The notes under the pieces: model-generated
Database searches by the model: none
What the model was told of the DNA's origin: nothing
The model's input: the letters and a program-made list of their open reading frames with translations, nothing else
Position numbers and translations under genes: made by a program
Shown: piece by piece, positions 45,072-54,326 of the stretch
How the letters are laid out: every line of letters starts with the position of its first letter
Position numbering within the stretch: position 1 is the first letter of the stretch
Assembly (NCBI RefSeq): GCF_002078015.1
Contig: NZ_LWBP01000001.1
Span: forward strand, 310,001-374,000
DNA: 64,000 nucleotides
Reading direction: 5' to 3'
Origin: Niastella populi
GTDB lineage: Bacteria > Bacteroidota > Bacteroidia > Chitinophagales > Chitinophagaceae

Positions 45072-46166
45072 ATGAACGACTCATTCTTACTGAAAAAACT
45101 CAACGAGCGGCAGCAGCAGAATGCTTTCCGCCGCCTGCAGTTGCCCAATGACAGAACCGATTTCTGTTCAAACGATTACCTCGGCATTGTGCACAACGGG
45201 CTGATAGAAAAAAAGCTGGGTGAAACCGCCCATACCTGGAAACATGGCAGTACCGGTTCGCGCCTGCTCGCCGGCAATTATAAACTGGTTGAAGAAACGG
45301 AGGAAATGCTGGCCGCCTTTCATGCGGCCGAAGCGGCGTTGCTATTCAATTCAGGTTATGATGCCAACCTGGGTTTGCTGAGTTGTGTTCCCCAGCGGGG
45401 CGATACCATTATTTACGATTACCTCAGCCATGCCTCCCTGCGCGATGGCATTCGGCTCAGTTTTGCCCAATCCTTTTCATTCAGGCACAATGACCTCGAA
45501 GACCTGGAAAAAAGGCTGCAGGCCGCCACCGGTGAAATATTCGTTGTTACGGAATCGGTGTTCTCGATGGATGGCGATAAGGCCCCATTGACCGCCATCA
45601 GCGCTTTGTGCGAACAGTACGGCGCGCATTTGATCGTTGACGAAGCCCATGCTACCGGGGTGGTAGGCGGGCAGGGGGAAGGACTGGTTCAGCAACTCAA
45701 CCTGCAGGCCGCCTGTTTTGCCCGTATACATACTTTTGGAAAAGCGGTAGGCTGCCATGGCGCTATTGTGCTTGGGAGCGGGCGGTTGCGCAATTATCTT
45801 ATCAATTTCTGCCGGTCGTTCATCTATAGCACGGCATTGCCCGAGGCCAGCGTGGCCGCTATACGTTGTGCATATGAGTTATTTCCGCAAATGCATGCCG
45901 AAAGGGCGCATTTGCAACAACTGATAAATACTTTTCAACAGGCGAACATCAATTGTAAAAAGCTGGTTTCCGATACGCCGGTGCAAATAGTTATTATACC
46001 GGGGAACGACCAGGTTAAGAAGGTAGCTGGCGATCTGCAAACCGCCGGGCTCGATGTACGCGCCATTTTATATCCTACGGTTCCGGCAGGGAAGGAGCGG
46101 TTGAGGATTGTGTTGCATGCTTTCAATACGTTGACGGAGCTTCAGGGGGTAATTAGCTGTTTATAG
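45072..46166 (+). CDS. bioF: 8-amino-7-oxononanoate synthase-like PLP aminotransferase (alpha-oxoamine synthase)
   Basis: The start ATG at 45072 gives 364 residues, MNDSFLLKKLNERQQQN. It has FCSNDYLGI, STGSRLLAGNY, IVDEAHATGVVGGQGEG and the PLP-lysine site HTFGKAVGCHGA. These are shared by BioF, KBL and SPT; the length and DYLG motif favour BioF, which condenses pimeloyl thioester with alanine in biotin synthesis. No other bio gene is adjacent, so the symbol is a best fit. Upstream frame extensions run through a hairpin and were rejected. Confidence 0.8.
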   Translation: MNDSFLLKKLNERQQQNAFRRLQLPNDRTDFCSNDYLGIVHNGLIEKKLGETAHTWKHGSTGSRLLAGNYKLVEETEEMLAAFHAAEAALLFNSGYDANLGLLSCVPQRGDTIIYDYLSHASLRDGIRLSFAQSFSFRHNDLEDLEKRLQAATGEIFVVTESVFSMDGDKAPLTAISALCEQYGAHLIVDEAHATGVVGGQGEGLVQQLNLQAACFARIHTFGKAVGCHGAIVLGSGRLRNYLINFCRSFIYSTALPEASVAAIRCAYELFPQMHAERAHLQQLINTFQQANINCKKLVSDTPVQIVIIPGNDQVKKVAGDLQTAGLDVRAILYPTVPAGKERLRIVLHAFNTLTELQGVISCL

Positions 46167-46271
46167 TTTATGGTTTATAGTTTTTGGTTGCTGCCGCGCT
46201 TTGAGGTTTAAAATTTAATTTTGAACTCGCGCAATAAAGAACAATAAACGATAAACAACAAACCATAAACC
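46160..46271. repeat. 3'-end word-repeat hairpin, copy C
   Basis: TTTATAGTTTATGGTTTATAG arms, GGTTGCTGCCGCGCTTTGAG, TTTAATTTTGAACTCGCG, then ACAATAAACGATAAACAAC arms. It lies between convergent genes; the TAG stop of the bioF-like gene is inside the first word and the stop of the cupin gene abuts the last. Confidence 0.9.
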
Positions 46272-46757
46272 TTACTTTTTCCTTATTTCATTCTCCGGCA
46301 AATAATAGGTCTCATTCGGGCCAATTCCCGATACCTGCATGGTGCATTCCTCGGTGAACCATTCGTAGTGCGGCTGATCGGCTTTTATAACCACATAACT
46401 TCCCGGGCCATAAGCCATGGCGGCAATAGTAGTATCGAATATTTTATCCATAACAATATGGGCTGAACCGCTGAGAATGGTAACATAGAGGTCGGAATTA
46501 TGCACATGCGGCATTCCTTTATAACCGGGCGGGAAAACGTAACGCTCAATAAAGAATCCGGGTTGGTTGCGGTGCCCGGCCAGATACATGTTCTTTCTGC
46601 CGCTTTGCAGCACGGTATCCCGTACGGGCGGAAGTATCATTTTTGCTTTTTCACCTTTATCCATCGGGGGACTTGCAATGTTCTGCACCGGGTTGTTGGT
46701 ACAGGACAGCCATGGAACCAGCAGCATTGCCATGGCAGAATAGGCTGTCTTTTTCAT
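46272..46757 (-). CDS. cupin-fold lipoprotein
   Basis: From the ATG at 46757 the product is 161 residues with lipobox LSC (MLLVPWLSCTNN). A single cupin follows: PPGYKGMPHVHNSDLYVTILSGSAHIVM, with the H.H...Y metal region, then YGPGSYVVIKADQPHYEWF. It probably binds a metal on the periplasmic or outer face; the reaction is unknown. A frame extension to 46931 runs through the hairpin at 46861 and lacks a signal peptide. Confidence 0.8.
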   Translation of the reverse strand: MKKTAYSAMAMLLVPWLSCTNNPVQNIASPPMDKGEKAKMILPPVRDTVLQSGRKNMYLAGHRNQPGFFIERYVFPPGYKGMPHVHNSDLYVTILSGSAHIVMDKIFDTTIAAMAYGPGSYVVIKADQPHYEWFTEECTMQVSGIGPNETYYLPENEIRKK

Positions 46758-46860
46758 AGCAAAACAATATTTAGGTGACGAATAATTAAAAGAACTGATG
46801 GGTAAGTTACTAAAATTTGACCAATTATGTATTAGATTATGCCAACGGTCGCCGGCAATG

Positions 46861-46910
46861 AAGGTGTGCCACACTTTCCTGGCGGCGGAAAAGTAAGTGT
46901 GGCACACCTT
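46861..46910. repeat. GTGTGCCAC-type hairpin, copy 5
   Basis: AAGGTGTGCCACACTT and AAGTGTGGCACACCTT are fully complementary (16 bp) around an 18-base loop. It lies 103 bases upstream of the cupin ATG. Confidence 0.92.
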
Positions 46911-46931
46911 AAACTTTACATGAATGGCCAT

Positions 46932-46958
46932 AAAAAAGCCCCGACGAAACGTCGGGGC
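46932..46958 (-). terminator. strong minus-strand intrinsic terminator with no annotated gene before it
   Basis: GCCCCGACG-TTT-CGTCGGGGC on the minus strand followed by TTTTTTA. The only candidate transcript upstream is the short frame at 47045-47128 or an unannotated small RNA. Confidence 0.88.
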
Positions 46959-47044
46959 GGTACCACGGACTGTAACCTCTAAGGTTGATGAACTAAACGA
47001 TTGCTGATGACTACTGAACTGCGAACAACTTCAATGTATAATTG

Positions 47045-47128
47045 CTATACGAAAAATATTATTAATAAAAGCGCCACAAACAACAAGGCAAGCATTCTCT
47101 TCTTTCGCTGATATATCCGGGCTTCCAT
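47045..47128 (-). CDS. possible 27-residue single-helix membrane peptide
   Basis: The frame is MEARIYQRKKRM followed by LALLFVALLLIIFFV and TAG. A short, basic, cytoplasm-facing N-terminus and a 15-residue hydrophobic helix are typical of small membrane proteins. It lies 90 bases upstream of a strong terminator in the same direction, which suggests that some transcript ends there. No family is recognised and no good promoter or ribosome-binding site was found, so this is a candidate only. Confidence 0.4.
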   Translation of the reverse strand: MEARIYQRKKRMLALLFVALLLIIFFV

Positions 47129-47443
47129 GTCACTACATTTTTATACCAGGCATCCATCGCACTGATTGCACTACAAAAGTCCGTATTAGCAGGGTTCCTC
47201 ACAATACAACTTTGTGGTAGTTTTCGCTGATAGATTTAAGAATATTTAAATAAATGCCGCTGCTAATAGCTTTCAGCTATGGTTTTCAGAAGCCACCTCC
47301 CTGAAGCTGAAAGCCCAAAGTCTAACGTAAAAACAACCGAATTTGCTTTCGGCTTTCAGCTTTCGGCTTTCAGCTTTGTTTTCCGTATTAAAAAATGCAC
47401 TACTTTTAAAAAATCCTTCTAACCCCTGATGTGAATTAGCAAT
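47129..47443. other. 315-bp spacer with GCTTTCAGC/GCTGAAAGC inverted words
   Basis: CTGAAGCTGAAAGCCCAAAG (about 47300-47320) faces CTTTCGGCTTTCAGCTTTCG (about 47347-47380), able to form a long hairpin. The penicillin acylase promoter should lie here. No gene is recognised. Confidence 0.5.
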
Positions 47444-49903
47444 ATGCGCATTATTCCACTTATTGTTACCGTAGTAGTAACCATCGGTTTGATCATTACC
47501 CTGAGCATGCCCATAGGAAGCATTCCGCCGCTGGGTAGTTTTCTCAGTCCGCAAACCGGGTTCTGGCAAAATGCCGAGCCTGTTGATGCCCATGCCGATC
47601 TCAATTTGTATTTACCCCAGCTAAAAGAAAAAGTGCAGGTGTATGTCGACGACAGAATGGTGCCGCACGTATTTGCACAGAACGATGAAGACCTGTATCT
47701 CGTACAGGGTTACCTGCACGCAAAGTACCGCCTCTGGCAAATGGAGTTTCAAACCCATGCTGCCGCAGGCCGTTTATCGGAAGTACTGGGCGCCGGTCCC
47801 AACAATGCCTATTTGAATTACGACCGCAATATGCGCAGGGTAGGTATGAAACTGGGCGCCAGCCGTTCGCTCGACAGTATGGAGAACGACCCCAACACCA
47901 AAAGTATGCTCGATGCATACACTGCCGGTGTAAATGCTTATATAGATCATTTGCCTGCCAATGAATTGCCACTCGAATACCGCCTGCTGAACTATGTGCC
48001 CGAGCACTGGAACAATTTCAAGACGGCGCTTTTCCTGAAGTATATGAGCTATGACCTTACAGGTTCTGAAAATGATTTCGAATATACCAATGTACGTAAC
48101 GTTTTAAGCCAGGAAGACTTTGAACTGCTGTACCCGGTAATGCAGGATTCGCTCGACCCCATTGTGCCCAGGGGCACAACATTCAATGCTCCCGCGGCCA
48201 GGCCGCTGATGCCGGTTACTACCGACTCGCTGTATTTTAAATGGAACACGTTTGCCGACATAGCGCCCACACCGGTTGATAAACCCGATAAAGACAATGG
48301 CAGTAATAACTGGGCGGTTGATGGAACCAAAACAAAAAGCGGCCGCCCTATTTTATGTAACGATCCGCACCTGGGGCTGAACCTGCCATCCCTTTGGTTC
48401 GAAATGCAGTTGCATACCCCGCAATACAATGTGTATGGGGTTACTTTTCCCGGTTCGCCAGCAGTGATCATTGGCTTCAACGACAGCTGCTCATGGGGCG
48501 TTACCAATGCCGGCCGCGATGTAAAAGATTATTTCGTCGTTCACTTCAAAGACCAGACCAGGGAACAATACGAGTTCAATGGCGCCTGGAAACAAAGCGA
48601 ACTGCATGTTGATACATTCAAAATAAAAGGGCGGGCGCCATTTTACGATACGGTTGCCTATACCATTTTTGGGCCGGTGCAGTATGATAATTCATTCACC
48701 GGAAGCAACAGGGCATCGGCCTATACCAATTATGCCGTTCGGTGGAAAGCGCATGACGGTTCCAACGAACTGAAAACCTTTTATCTGCTCAACCGCATGA
48801 AAAGCAAATCAGATTATGAGGATGCCATTAAGTATTTCTATTGTCCGGGCCAGAATTTCGTTTTTGCTTCAAAAAGCGGTGATATCGCCATCTGGCAACA
48901 GGGAAAATTTCCGGCCAAATGGCGCCGCCAGGGCGATTTTATTATGCCCGGAACCGATACCGCTTACCTGTGGCAGGGATACATTGACCAAAAAGACAAT
49001 CCCCATAACGATAACGAAATTGATTCAGCCCGTGGTTTTGTAAGCAGCGCCAACCAGGCGGCCACCGATACAACCTATCCGTTCTACCTTGGCGGCAGTT
49101 ATCCCATTTACCGCGGCATCATCATTAACCGATACCTGCGGCAGTTGAATGGCATTACCATCGATGATATGAAGAAAATGCAAACCGACAACTTCAATGT
49201 GTTTGCAGAAACGGCATTACCCATTATGATGGCCAATATTGATGAAAACACGTTAAGTACCGAGGAGAACAAATACCTCGATATCCTGCGCGGCTGGAAT
49301 TTGCGGTATGATGCCATGGAAAAGGCGCCTGCCATATTTCAGCTCTGGATAGAAAACCTTGAAAAAGAAGTCTGGAACGACGAACTCGATGTTGCCAACA
49401 AACCGGTCATTATGCCCGAGAAGGCAACGCTGGTTAAATGTCTTTCCTTCGCCAATTTTAAATTTGCCGACAATATCAATACCCAAACCGTAGAGAGCGT
49501 AAAAGACGTGGTAACCGCAGCATTTAAAAAAGTGGTGCCGGTTGTTTCAAAGGCCGATGCGGAAGGCGAACTGAACTGGGGTAAATACAAAGACGCCGGC
49601 ATACGGCATTTGCTGCGCCTGGCGCCATTGAGCCGGTATCATATGGAAACGGGCGGGGGCGAGAACGTCATCAACGCCACCAAACAATTTCATGGGCCAA
49701 GCTGGCGCATGATCGTTGAAATGACTGATAAGACCGATGCCTGGGGCATTTATCCGGGCGGACAAAGCGGCAACCCCGGCAGCAGGTACTACGATAATTT
49801 TGTGTACGACTGGGCAGCGGGGAGATACAATCAGTTGTGGGTAATGGACGAGAAGGATGTTAAGGATAAAAGGATATTGTTTACCATAAACTTTAATAAT
49901 TAG
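47444..49903 (+). CDS. penicillin acylase-family (Ntn-hydrolase) amidohydrolase
   Basis: The 819-residue precursor has one N-terminal hydrophobic helix (anchor or signal) and an alpha-chain region containing VYVDDRMVPHVFAQNDEDL and QMEFQTHAAAGRLSE. The self-processing site is GSNNWAVDG, where Ser287 becomes the N-terminal nucleophile of the beta chain. VGFNDSC-type and SWGVTNAGRD text follow. Members hydrolyse N-acyl bonds such as beta-lactam side chains or acyl-homoserine lactones. It is periplasmic; the substrate is not inferable. A small membrane-protein gene follows 38 bases later. Confidence 0.93.
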   Translation: MRIIPLIVTVVVTIGLIITLSMPIGSIPPLGSFLSPQTGFWQNAEPVDAHADLNLYLPQLKEKVQVYVDDRMVPHVFAQNDEDLYLVQGYLHAKYRLWQMEFQTHAAAGRLSEVLGAGPNNAYLNYDRNMRRVGMKLGASRSLDSMENDPNTKSMLDAYTAGVNAYIDHLPANELPLEYRLLNYVPEHWNNFKTALFLKYMSYDLTGSENDFEYTNVRNVLSQEDFELLYPVMQDSLDPIVPRGTTFNAPAARPLMPVTTDSLYFKWNTFADIAPTPVDKPDKDNGSNNWAVDGTKTKSGRPILCNDPHLGLNLPSLWFEMQLHTPQYNVYGVTFPGSPAVIIGFNDSCSWGVTNAGRDVKDYFVVHFKDQTREQYEFNGAWKQSELHVDTFKIKGRAPFYDTVAYTIFGPVQYDNSFTGSNRASAYTNYAVRWKAHDGSNELKTFYLLNRMKSKSDYEDAIKYFYCPGQNFVFASKSGDIAIWQQGKFPAKWRRQGDFIMPGTDTAYLWQGYIDQKDNPHNDNEIDSARGFVSSANQAATDTTYPFYLGGSYPIYRGIIINRYLRQLNGITIDDMKKMQTDNFNVFAETALPIMMANIDENTLSTEENKYLDILRGWNLRYDAMEKAPAIFQLWIENLEKEVWNDELDVANKPVIMPEKATLVKCLSFANFKFADNINTQTVESVKDVVTAAFKKVVPVVSKADAEGELNWGKYKDAGIRHLLRLAPLSRYHMETGGGENVINATKQFHGPSWRMIVEMTDKTDAWGIYPGGQSGNPGSRYYDNFVYDWAAGRYNQLWVMDEKDVKDKRILFTINFNN

Positions 49904-49940
49904 CACATTCACCATTGCTACTTTTAAATTACAAAGCAGG

Positions 49941-50330
49941 ATGAAATTCGGGATCTCAATAGCATTAACAGTCATCGTCAGCTTCGCCGCCGGTTTGTAT
50001 CTTCCTTTCTGGAGCGCCGGACTGGTAGCATTCCTGGTGTCGGTGTTTATTTATCAGAAACCGGGCATGGCGTACTTAATGGGTTTTACCAGCATATTTT
50101 TATTATGGGGCGCGCTGGTGTTGTGGATCGACGCGCAAAACGACAGCATTTTGTCGCAGCGCATGGCCAGCCTTTTCCCATTGGGGGGCTCATCGGCCCT
50201 GATCATTCTGATAACAGCGATTGTTGGCGCAATTGTCGGTGGCCTTTCCGCCTTATCGGGAAGTTTTTTACGCAGGTATTATGATGAATGGAAGGAACTC
50301 GAAGAACAAAGGTATACCAGTGGGTATTAG
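49941..50330 (+). CDS. small membrane protein of unknown function
   Basis: The 129-residue protein has four hydrophobic segments (about 5-22, 24-38, 46-63 and 82-105) and a polar C-terminal tail (RYYDEWKELEEQRYTSGY). It starts 38 bases after the penicillin acylase stop, so it may share the transcript. I recognise no motif that gives a function. Confidence 0.75.
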   Translation: MKFGISIALTVIVSFAAGLYLPFWSAGLVAFLVSVFIYQKPGMAYLMGFTSIFLLWGALVLWIDAQNDSILSQRMASLFPLGGSSALIILITAIVGAIVGGLSALSGSFLRRYYDEWKELEEQRYTSGY

Positions 50331-50505
50331 TTGAAACCCGTTACAGAGCCTGCCCGCTCTGCGGGGTTGCAGGGAATTTAATCTGGAACCGCTTTTTCTC
50401 CTTTTCGCATGCGGAATTGACCCGTTGAGCCCGCTGCAGGGGTGTTTTAACTAATTTAGTGAGCAGCTAATCAACAATTGGCCTTATTTTCGCGTTCGTC
50501 GCGAT

Positions 50506-52971
50506 ATGAGATTATTGACCTTTATTACCCTCTTTATTGTTTGCCAGTCAACCACTGAGGCTGCACGGATCAGCGGCAGGGTCACCGACGAAAAGGGTCA
50601 GATATTGGTTTATGCATCCATCCTCATAAAAGGTTCTACACAGGGCACCACCGCCAATAAAGCCGGCGATTATTTTCTGCAGCTCGATGCCGGTACATAC
50701 ACTATAGTTGCGCAGTATGTAGGTTACAACCGGCAGGAAAAAACCATTACCGTAGGAACAGAGGATATCACGCTCAATTTTCAACTCTCCTTACAACAGC
50801 TAAGTTTAAAGGAAGTAGTGGTGCGGCCCGGCGCCCAGGATCCCGCCTATGAGATCATTCGCAATGCCATTAAAAAAAGACCATACTACCTGAACCAGCT
50901 TAAAACTTTTCAAAGCGAAGTATATATAAAGGGACAACTGCAGTTACGCGCCTATCCCAAAAAGTTCCTCGGTGAAAAAATTGAATTTGAAGACGGAGAT
51001 ACCAGCAAGATCAAAATGCTTTTTCTGTCGGAGACTATTGCGCGGTACTCGGTTGAAAATGGAAAGAGAAGCAAGATCGAGGTGCTTTCAACGCGTGTAA
51101 GCGGCAGAAGCGATGAGTTTGGGTTAAGCACGCCGCAGATCGTTTCATTTTACGAGAACAATATTCAGGTGGGGCGAGGATTGAACCCGCGCGGTTTTAT
51201 TTCTCCCATAGCATCCAGTGCGCTGAATTTTTACCGCTATCATTATGAAGGCAGTTTTGTGGAAGACGGCCGCGAGATCAACCGTATAAAAGTAACGCCC
51301 AAAAGGCGGTATGAACCGTTGTTCAGCGGGTATATCAATATTACCGAAGGCGACTGGCGCATACATAGTTTGCAGTTACAGCTAACGAAAGCATCGCAAA
51401 TGGAAATCATCGATTCGCTGAAGATAGAGCAACTGTATGTGCCTTACAACAACGATGTATGGGTGATTAAAACCCAGGTGTTGTACCCGGCGGTGAAGCT
51501 GTTTGGTTTCGATGCATACGGCAGTTTTGTAAATGTGTATTCCAAATTCGATATAAACCCCACATTCGAACGTAAGTTCTTTAATAATACCTATCTGAAG
51601 ATCTACGAGGGTAGCAATAAAAAGCCTGCCGCCTTCTGGGATTCCATCAGGCCCCTGCCTTTGCAGCTGGAAGAAATAACCGATTACCGAAAAAAAGACA
51701 GCCTGGAGAAAGCGCACAAAGACCCGCGTTACCTCGATTCCATCGACCGCAGGCGGAACAAACTGCATTTGTTTCCGCTGGTGGCTACCGGACAAAATTT
51801 TTACAGGGAGAAAAAACGGGAAACCTATAGCTTTTACCCGTTGCTGCAAACGGTAGCTTACAATACAGTGGAGGGGTGGCTGGTGAATTTGGGTGGAAGA
51901 TATACCAAACGCCTCGATACCGTTCCTGCTTCCCGCCGGGCCTTAGGTATAGAACCGGCGGTGCGGTATGGGTTCAGTAACCGTCATTTCAATTCAGCAG
52001 CAACCGTTACCTACACACATGGCCGCAAATATTTTTCATCGTTTTCGATAAGCGGTGGAAAATGGGTGAACCAGATAAATAATAACAACCCCATCAGTCA
52101 GCTCAGTAATACCATTCGCAGCTGGTTGTTCGAACGTAATTATGCCAAATTCTACGAAGCATGGTATGGACGGTTCAACTTTTCAAAAGACGTAGGGAAT
52201 GGACTTACCTTTTTCGGCGGTATGAAATATGAAGATCGCATACCGCTGGAGAATACCAGCAATTACTCTTTCGGCGATCGTAAGGACATAGCGTTTACCC
52301 CGAACTTTCCCATTGAGGTGATGACCGAAAATTTCCAACGCCACCAGGCGTTGATCGGTACCATTGGGGTAAGCTGGTTGCCCGGAACCAAATACATCGA
52401 GTATCCCGAAAGGATCGTGAATATCGGTTCCCGGTATCCAACCTTTACGTTTTCTTATTCAAAGGGTATCCACAACTGGCTGGGCAGCGACATCGATTAT
52501 GCCAAATGGCGGTTCGATGTAAGCGAGAGCATCGATCTGAACCTTGGCGGTAATTTCCGGTATAAGGCGGTGATCGGCGGGTTTATGAACCGCGACAGCG
52601 TAGCCGTGATCGATTACACGCATTTCAACGGTAACCAGATCCTGGCGTCGGTTGAATACCTCAATGGCTTTCAATTACTGCCATACTATAAATACAGCAA
52701 TATGAACCGCCTGTATGCGGAGGGGCATATAGAACATCACTTCAATGGATTGCTCACCAACAAGATCCCTGCCTTTCGTAATCTCAACTTGTACCTCGTA
52801 ATGGGCGCAAACGCCTTATACGCCGATAGCGACAAGGAATATGTGGAAGTGTTCGCCGGTTTTGAGAACCTGCTTAAAATTGCGCGGTTCGATTTTGTAT
52901 GGGGATTCGAAAAAGGCCGGGTGGCTGCGTTTGGGGTACGATTGGGAATAAGAGGGTTTGGAAAACTGTAA
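50506..52971 (+). CDS. DUF5686 outer-membrane protein with carboxypeptidase-like regulatory domain
   Basis: The 821-residue protein has a signal peptide, an N-terminal carboxypeptidase-D-like beta-sandwich (ISGRVTDEKGQILVYASILIKGS to about residue 105), a DUF5686 region starting with AYEIIRNAIKKRPYYLNQL, and a long beta-barrel-type C-terminus ending in an alternating pattern. It is a Bacteroidota outer-membrane family of unknown function, perhaps linked to TonB or surface assembly. The 3' end leads into a diverged word-repeat hairpin. Confidence 0.9.
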   Translation: MRLLTFITLFIVCQSTTEAARISGRVTDEKGQILVYASILIKGSTQGTTANKAGDYFLQLDAGTYTIVAQYVGYNRQEKTITVGTEDITLNFQLSLQQLSLKEVVVRPGAQDPAYEIIRNAIKKRPYYLNQLKTFQSEVYIKGQLQLRAYPKKFLGEKIEFEDGDTSKIKMLFLSETIARYSVENGKRSKIEVLSTRVSGRSDEFGLSTPQIVSFYENNIQVGRGLNPRGFISPIASSALNFYRYHYEGSFVEDGREINRIKVTPKRRYEPLFSGYINITEGDWRIHSLQLQLTKASQMEIIDSLKIEQLYVPYNNDVWVIKTQVLYPAVKLFGFDAYGSFVNVYSKFDINPTFERKFFNNTYLKIYEGSNKKPAAFWDSIRPLPLQLEEITDYRKKDSLEKAHKDPRYLDSIDRRRNKLHLFPLVATGQNFYREKKRETYSFYPLLQTVAYNTVEGWLVNLGGRYTKRLDTVPASRRALGIEPAVRYGFSNRHFNSAATVTYTHGRKYFSSFSISGGKWVNQINNNNPISQLSNTIRSWLFERNYAKFYEAWYGRFNFSKDVGNGLTFFGGMKYEDRIPLENTSNYSFGDRKDIAFTPNFPIEVMTENFQRHQALIGTIGVSWLPGTKYIEYPERIVNIGSRYPTFTFSYSKGIHNWLGSDIDYAKWRFDVSESIDLNLGGNFRYKAVIGGFMNRDSVAVIDYTHFNGNQILASVEYLNGFQLLPYYKYSNMNRLYAEGHIEHHFNGLLTNKIPAFRNLNLYLVMGANALYADSDKEYVEVFAGFENLLKIARFDFVWGFEKGRVAAFGVRLGIRGFGKL

Positions 52972-53130
52972 TGGTTTATTGTTTATGGTTTTCTGTTTAT
53001 GGTTCTTTTATCCGGGATCTCCGATTACTTTTCAACTTCCTGGTTTCTGAGCCTTGCAACATGTTGAAAAAAATGAGGTAATCTCAAAGTGCGGTAGCAA
53101 CCATAAACCACAAACCACAAACCATAAACT
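52972..53130. repeat. 3'-end word-repeat hairpin, copy D (diverged)
   Basis: GGTTTATTGTTTATGGTTT on the left and CCATAAACCACAAACC on the right form arms. The right inner edge reads (minus strand) GGTTGCTACCGCACTTTGAG, matching the loop of copies A-C with two substitutions. The central 80 bases are unrelated. It lies between two genes in the same direction. Confidence 0.72.
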
Positions 53131-53179
53131 GTTTCTTATTGGTACAAAACCCTATTTAAGTACATACACCAATTCTTCA

Positions 53180-53187
53180 TATATTTG
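53180..53187 (+). promoter_or_regulatory. -7 element (TATATTTG) before trhO
   Basis: A perfect TAnnTTTG followed by C, 52 bases before the ATG at 53240. It supports the shorter start, since the longer frame begins upstream of it. Confidence 0.6.
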
Positions 53188-53239
53188 CCCCGTTTTATTA
53201 ATTTTTGACTGCCCTGCAAGCGGTCGCAAAAATTCAAAT

Positions 53240-54280
53240 ATGGCTATCTTACACAACCGCGTCTCCCAGAAGGAGTTGAAAGAGCTTTTGTACCAGGAAA
53301 CAGAACCCCGTACTACCATTTCTTTCTATCAGTATTTCCCCATTGCCGAGCCGGAACAATTCCGCAACGAACTTTACAAAAACTTAGCCGCCTTAAAAGT
53401 GTTTGGCCGCATTTATGTGGCGCATGAAGGCATCAATGCCCAGATCAGTGTGCCGCAAAGCAATTTCGAGGCCTTTAAAACGTATATGTATACCATTGAA
53501 CCGTTGAACGGCATACGGTTGAACATTGCTGTAGACGATGACGGCAAATCGTTTTGGGTGCTGAAGATAAAAGTGCGTGAAAAGATCGTGGCCGATGGCA
53601 TTACCGATGAAACGTTCAATATGAGCAACAAAGGCAGATATGTGAATGCCGAACAAATGAATACGTTGCTGAACGATCCGCAAACCATTGTGGTTGACAT
53701 GCGCAACCATTACGAATACGAGGTAGGCCATTTTGTAAAAGCGCTGGAAGTGCCCAGCGATACCTTCCGCGAACAGTTACCTATGGCGGTAGATATGCTG
53801 AAGGACCAGAAAGACAAGAACATCATCATGTATTGCACCGGCGGTATCCGTTGCGAGAAGGCCAGCGCCTACATGCTGCATCATGGGTTTAAAAATGTAT
53901 TTCACCTCGAAGGCGGTATCATCAATTACGCCAAACAAATAAAAGAACAGGGGCTCGACAGCAGGTTCATTGGTAAGAACTTTGTGTTCGACAACCGGCT
54001 GGGCGAGCGCATTACGCCCGAAATAATTTCCAAATGCCACCAATGCGGTAAACCTGCCGATACGCATGTGAACTGTGCGAATGACGGCTGCCACCTGTTA
54101 TTTATCCAGTGCGAAGCATGTGCCGCCAAACATGAAGGCTGCTGCAGTAAGGAATGCCAGGATTTTATTCATTTGCCCGAAGAAGAAAGAAAGGAACTGC
54201 GCAAGGGCATCGACAAAGGCCGGAATATCTTCAATAAATCGCGTCACAGGCTGAGACCGAGGCTGGGGGAGGATCAATAG
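53240..54280 (+). CDS. trhO: tRNA uridine(34) hydroxylase, rhodanese family
   Basis: From the ATG at 53240 the product is 346 residues. It has the N-terminal acylphosphatase-like domain ([15 protein letters not shown]), a rhodanese domain with [15 protein letters not shown] and the active site [15 protein letters not shown], and a C-terminal Cys-rich part ([14 protein letters not shown]). This is the TrhO/YceA architecture, which forms 5-hydroxyuridine at the tRNA wobble base. The 62-codon upstream extension lies before the promoter and overlaps a repeat. Confidence 0.93.
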   Translation: MAILHNRVSQKELKELLYQETEPRTTISFYQYFPIAEPEQFRNELYKNLAALKVFGRIYVAHEGINAQISVPQSNFEAFKTYMYTIEPLNGIRLNIAVDDDGKSFWVLKIKVREKIVADGITDETFNMSNKGRYVNAEQMNTLLNDPQTIVVDMRNHYEYEVGHFVKALEVPSDTFREQLPMAVDMLKDQKDKNIIMYCTGGIRCEKASAYMLHHGFKNVFHLEGGIINYAKQIKEQGLDSRFIGKNFVFDNRLGERITPEIISKCHQCGKPADTHVNCANDGCHLLFIQCEACAAKHEGCCSKECQDFIHLPEEERKELRKGIDKGRNIFNKSRHRLRPRLGEDQ

Positions 54281-54326
54281 GCAATTGGCAAAAGTGCTGC
54301 CCACATCGATATAATTTATCTTTCAG

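Noticed and set aside
46758-46931. Longer N-terminus of the cupin lipoprotein
   Set aside because: It translates the hairpin at 46861-46910 and would bury the lipoprotein signal peptide.
46937-46990. T-box-like sequence (GGTACCACGG after a GC stem)
   Set aside because: There is no stem I specifier or antiterminator, and the stem works as a minus-strand terminator.
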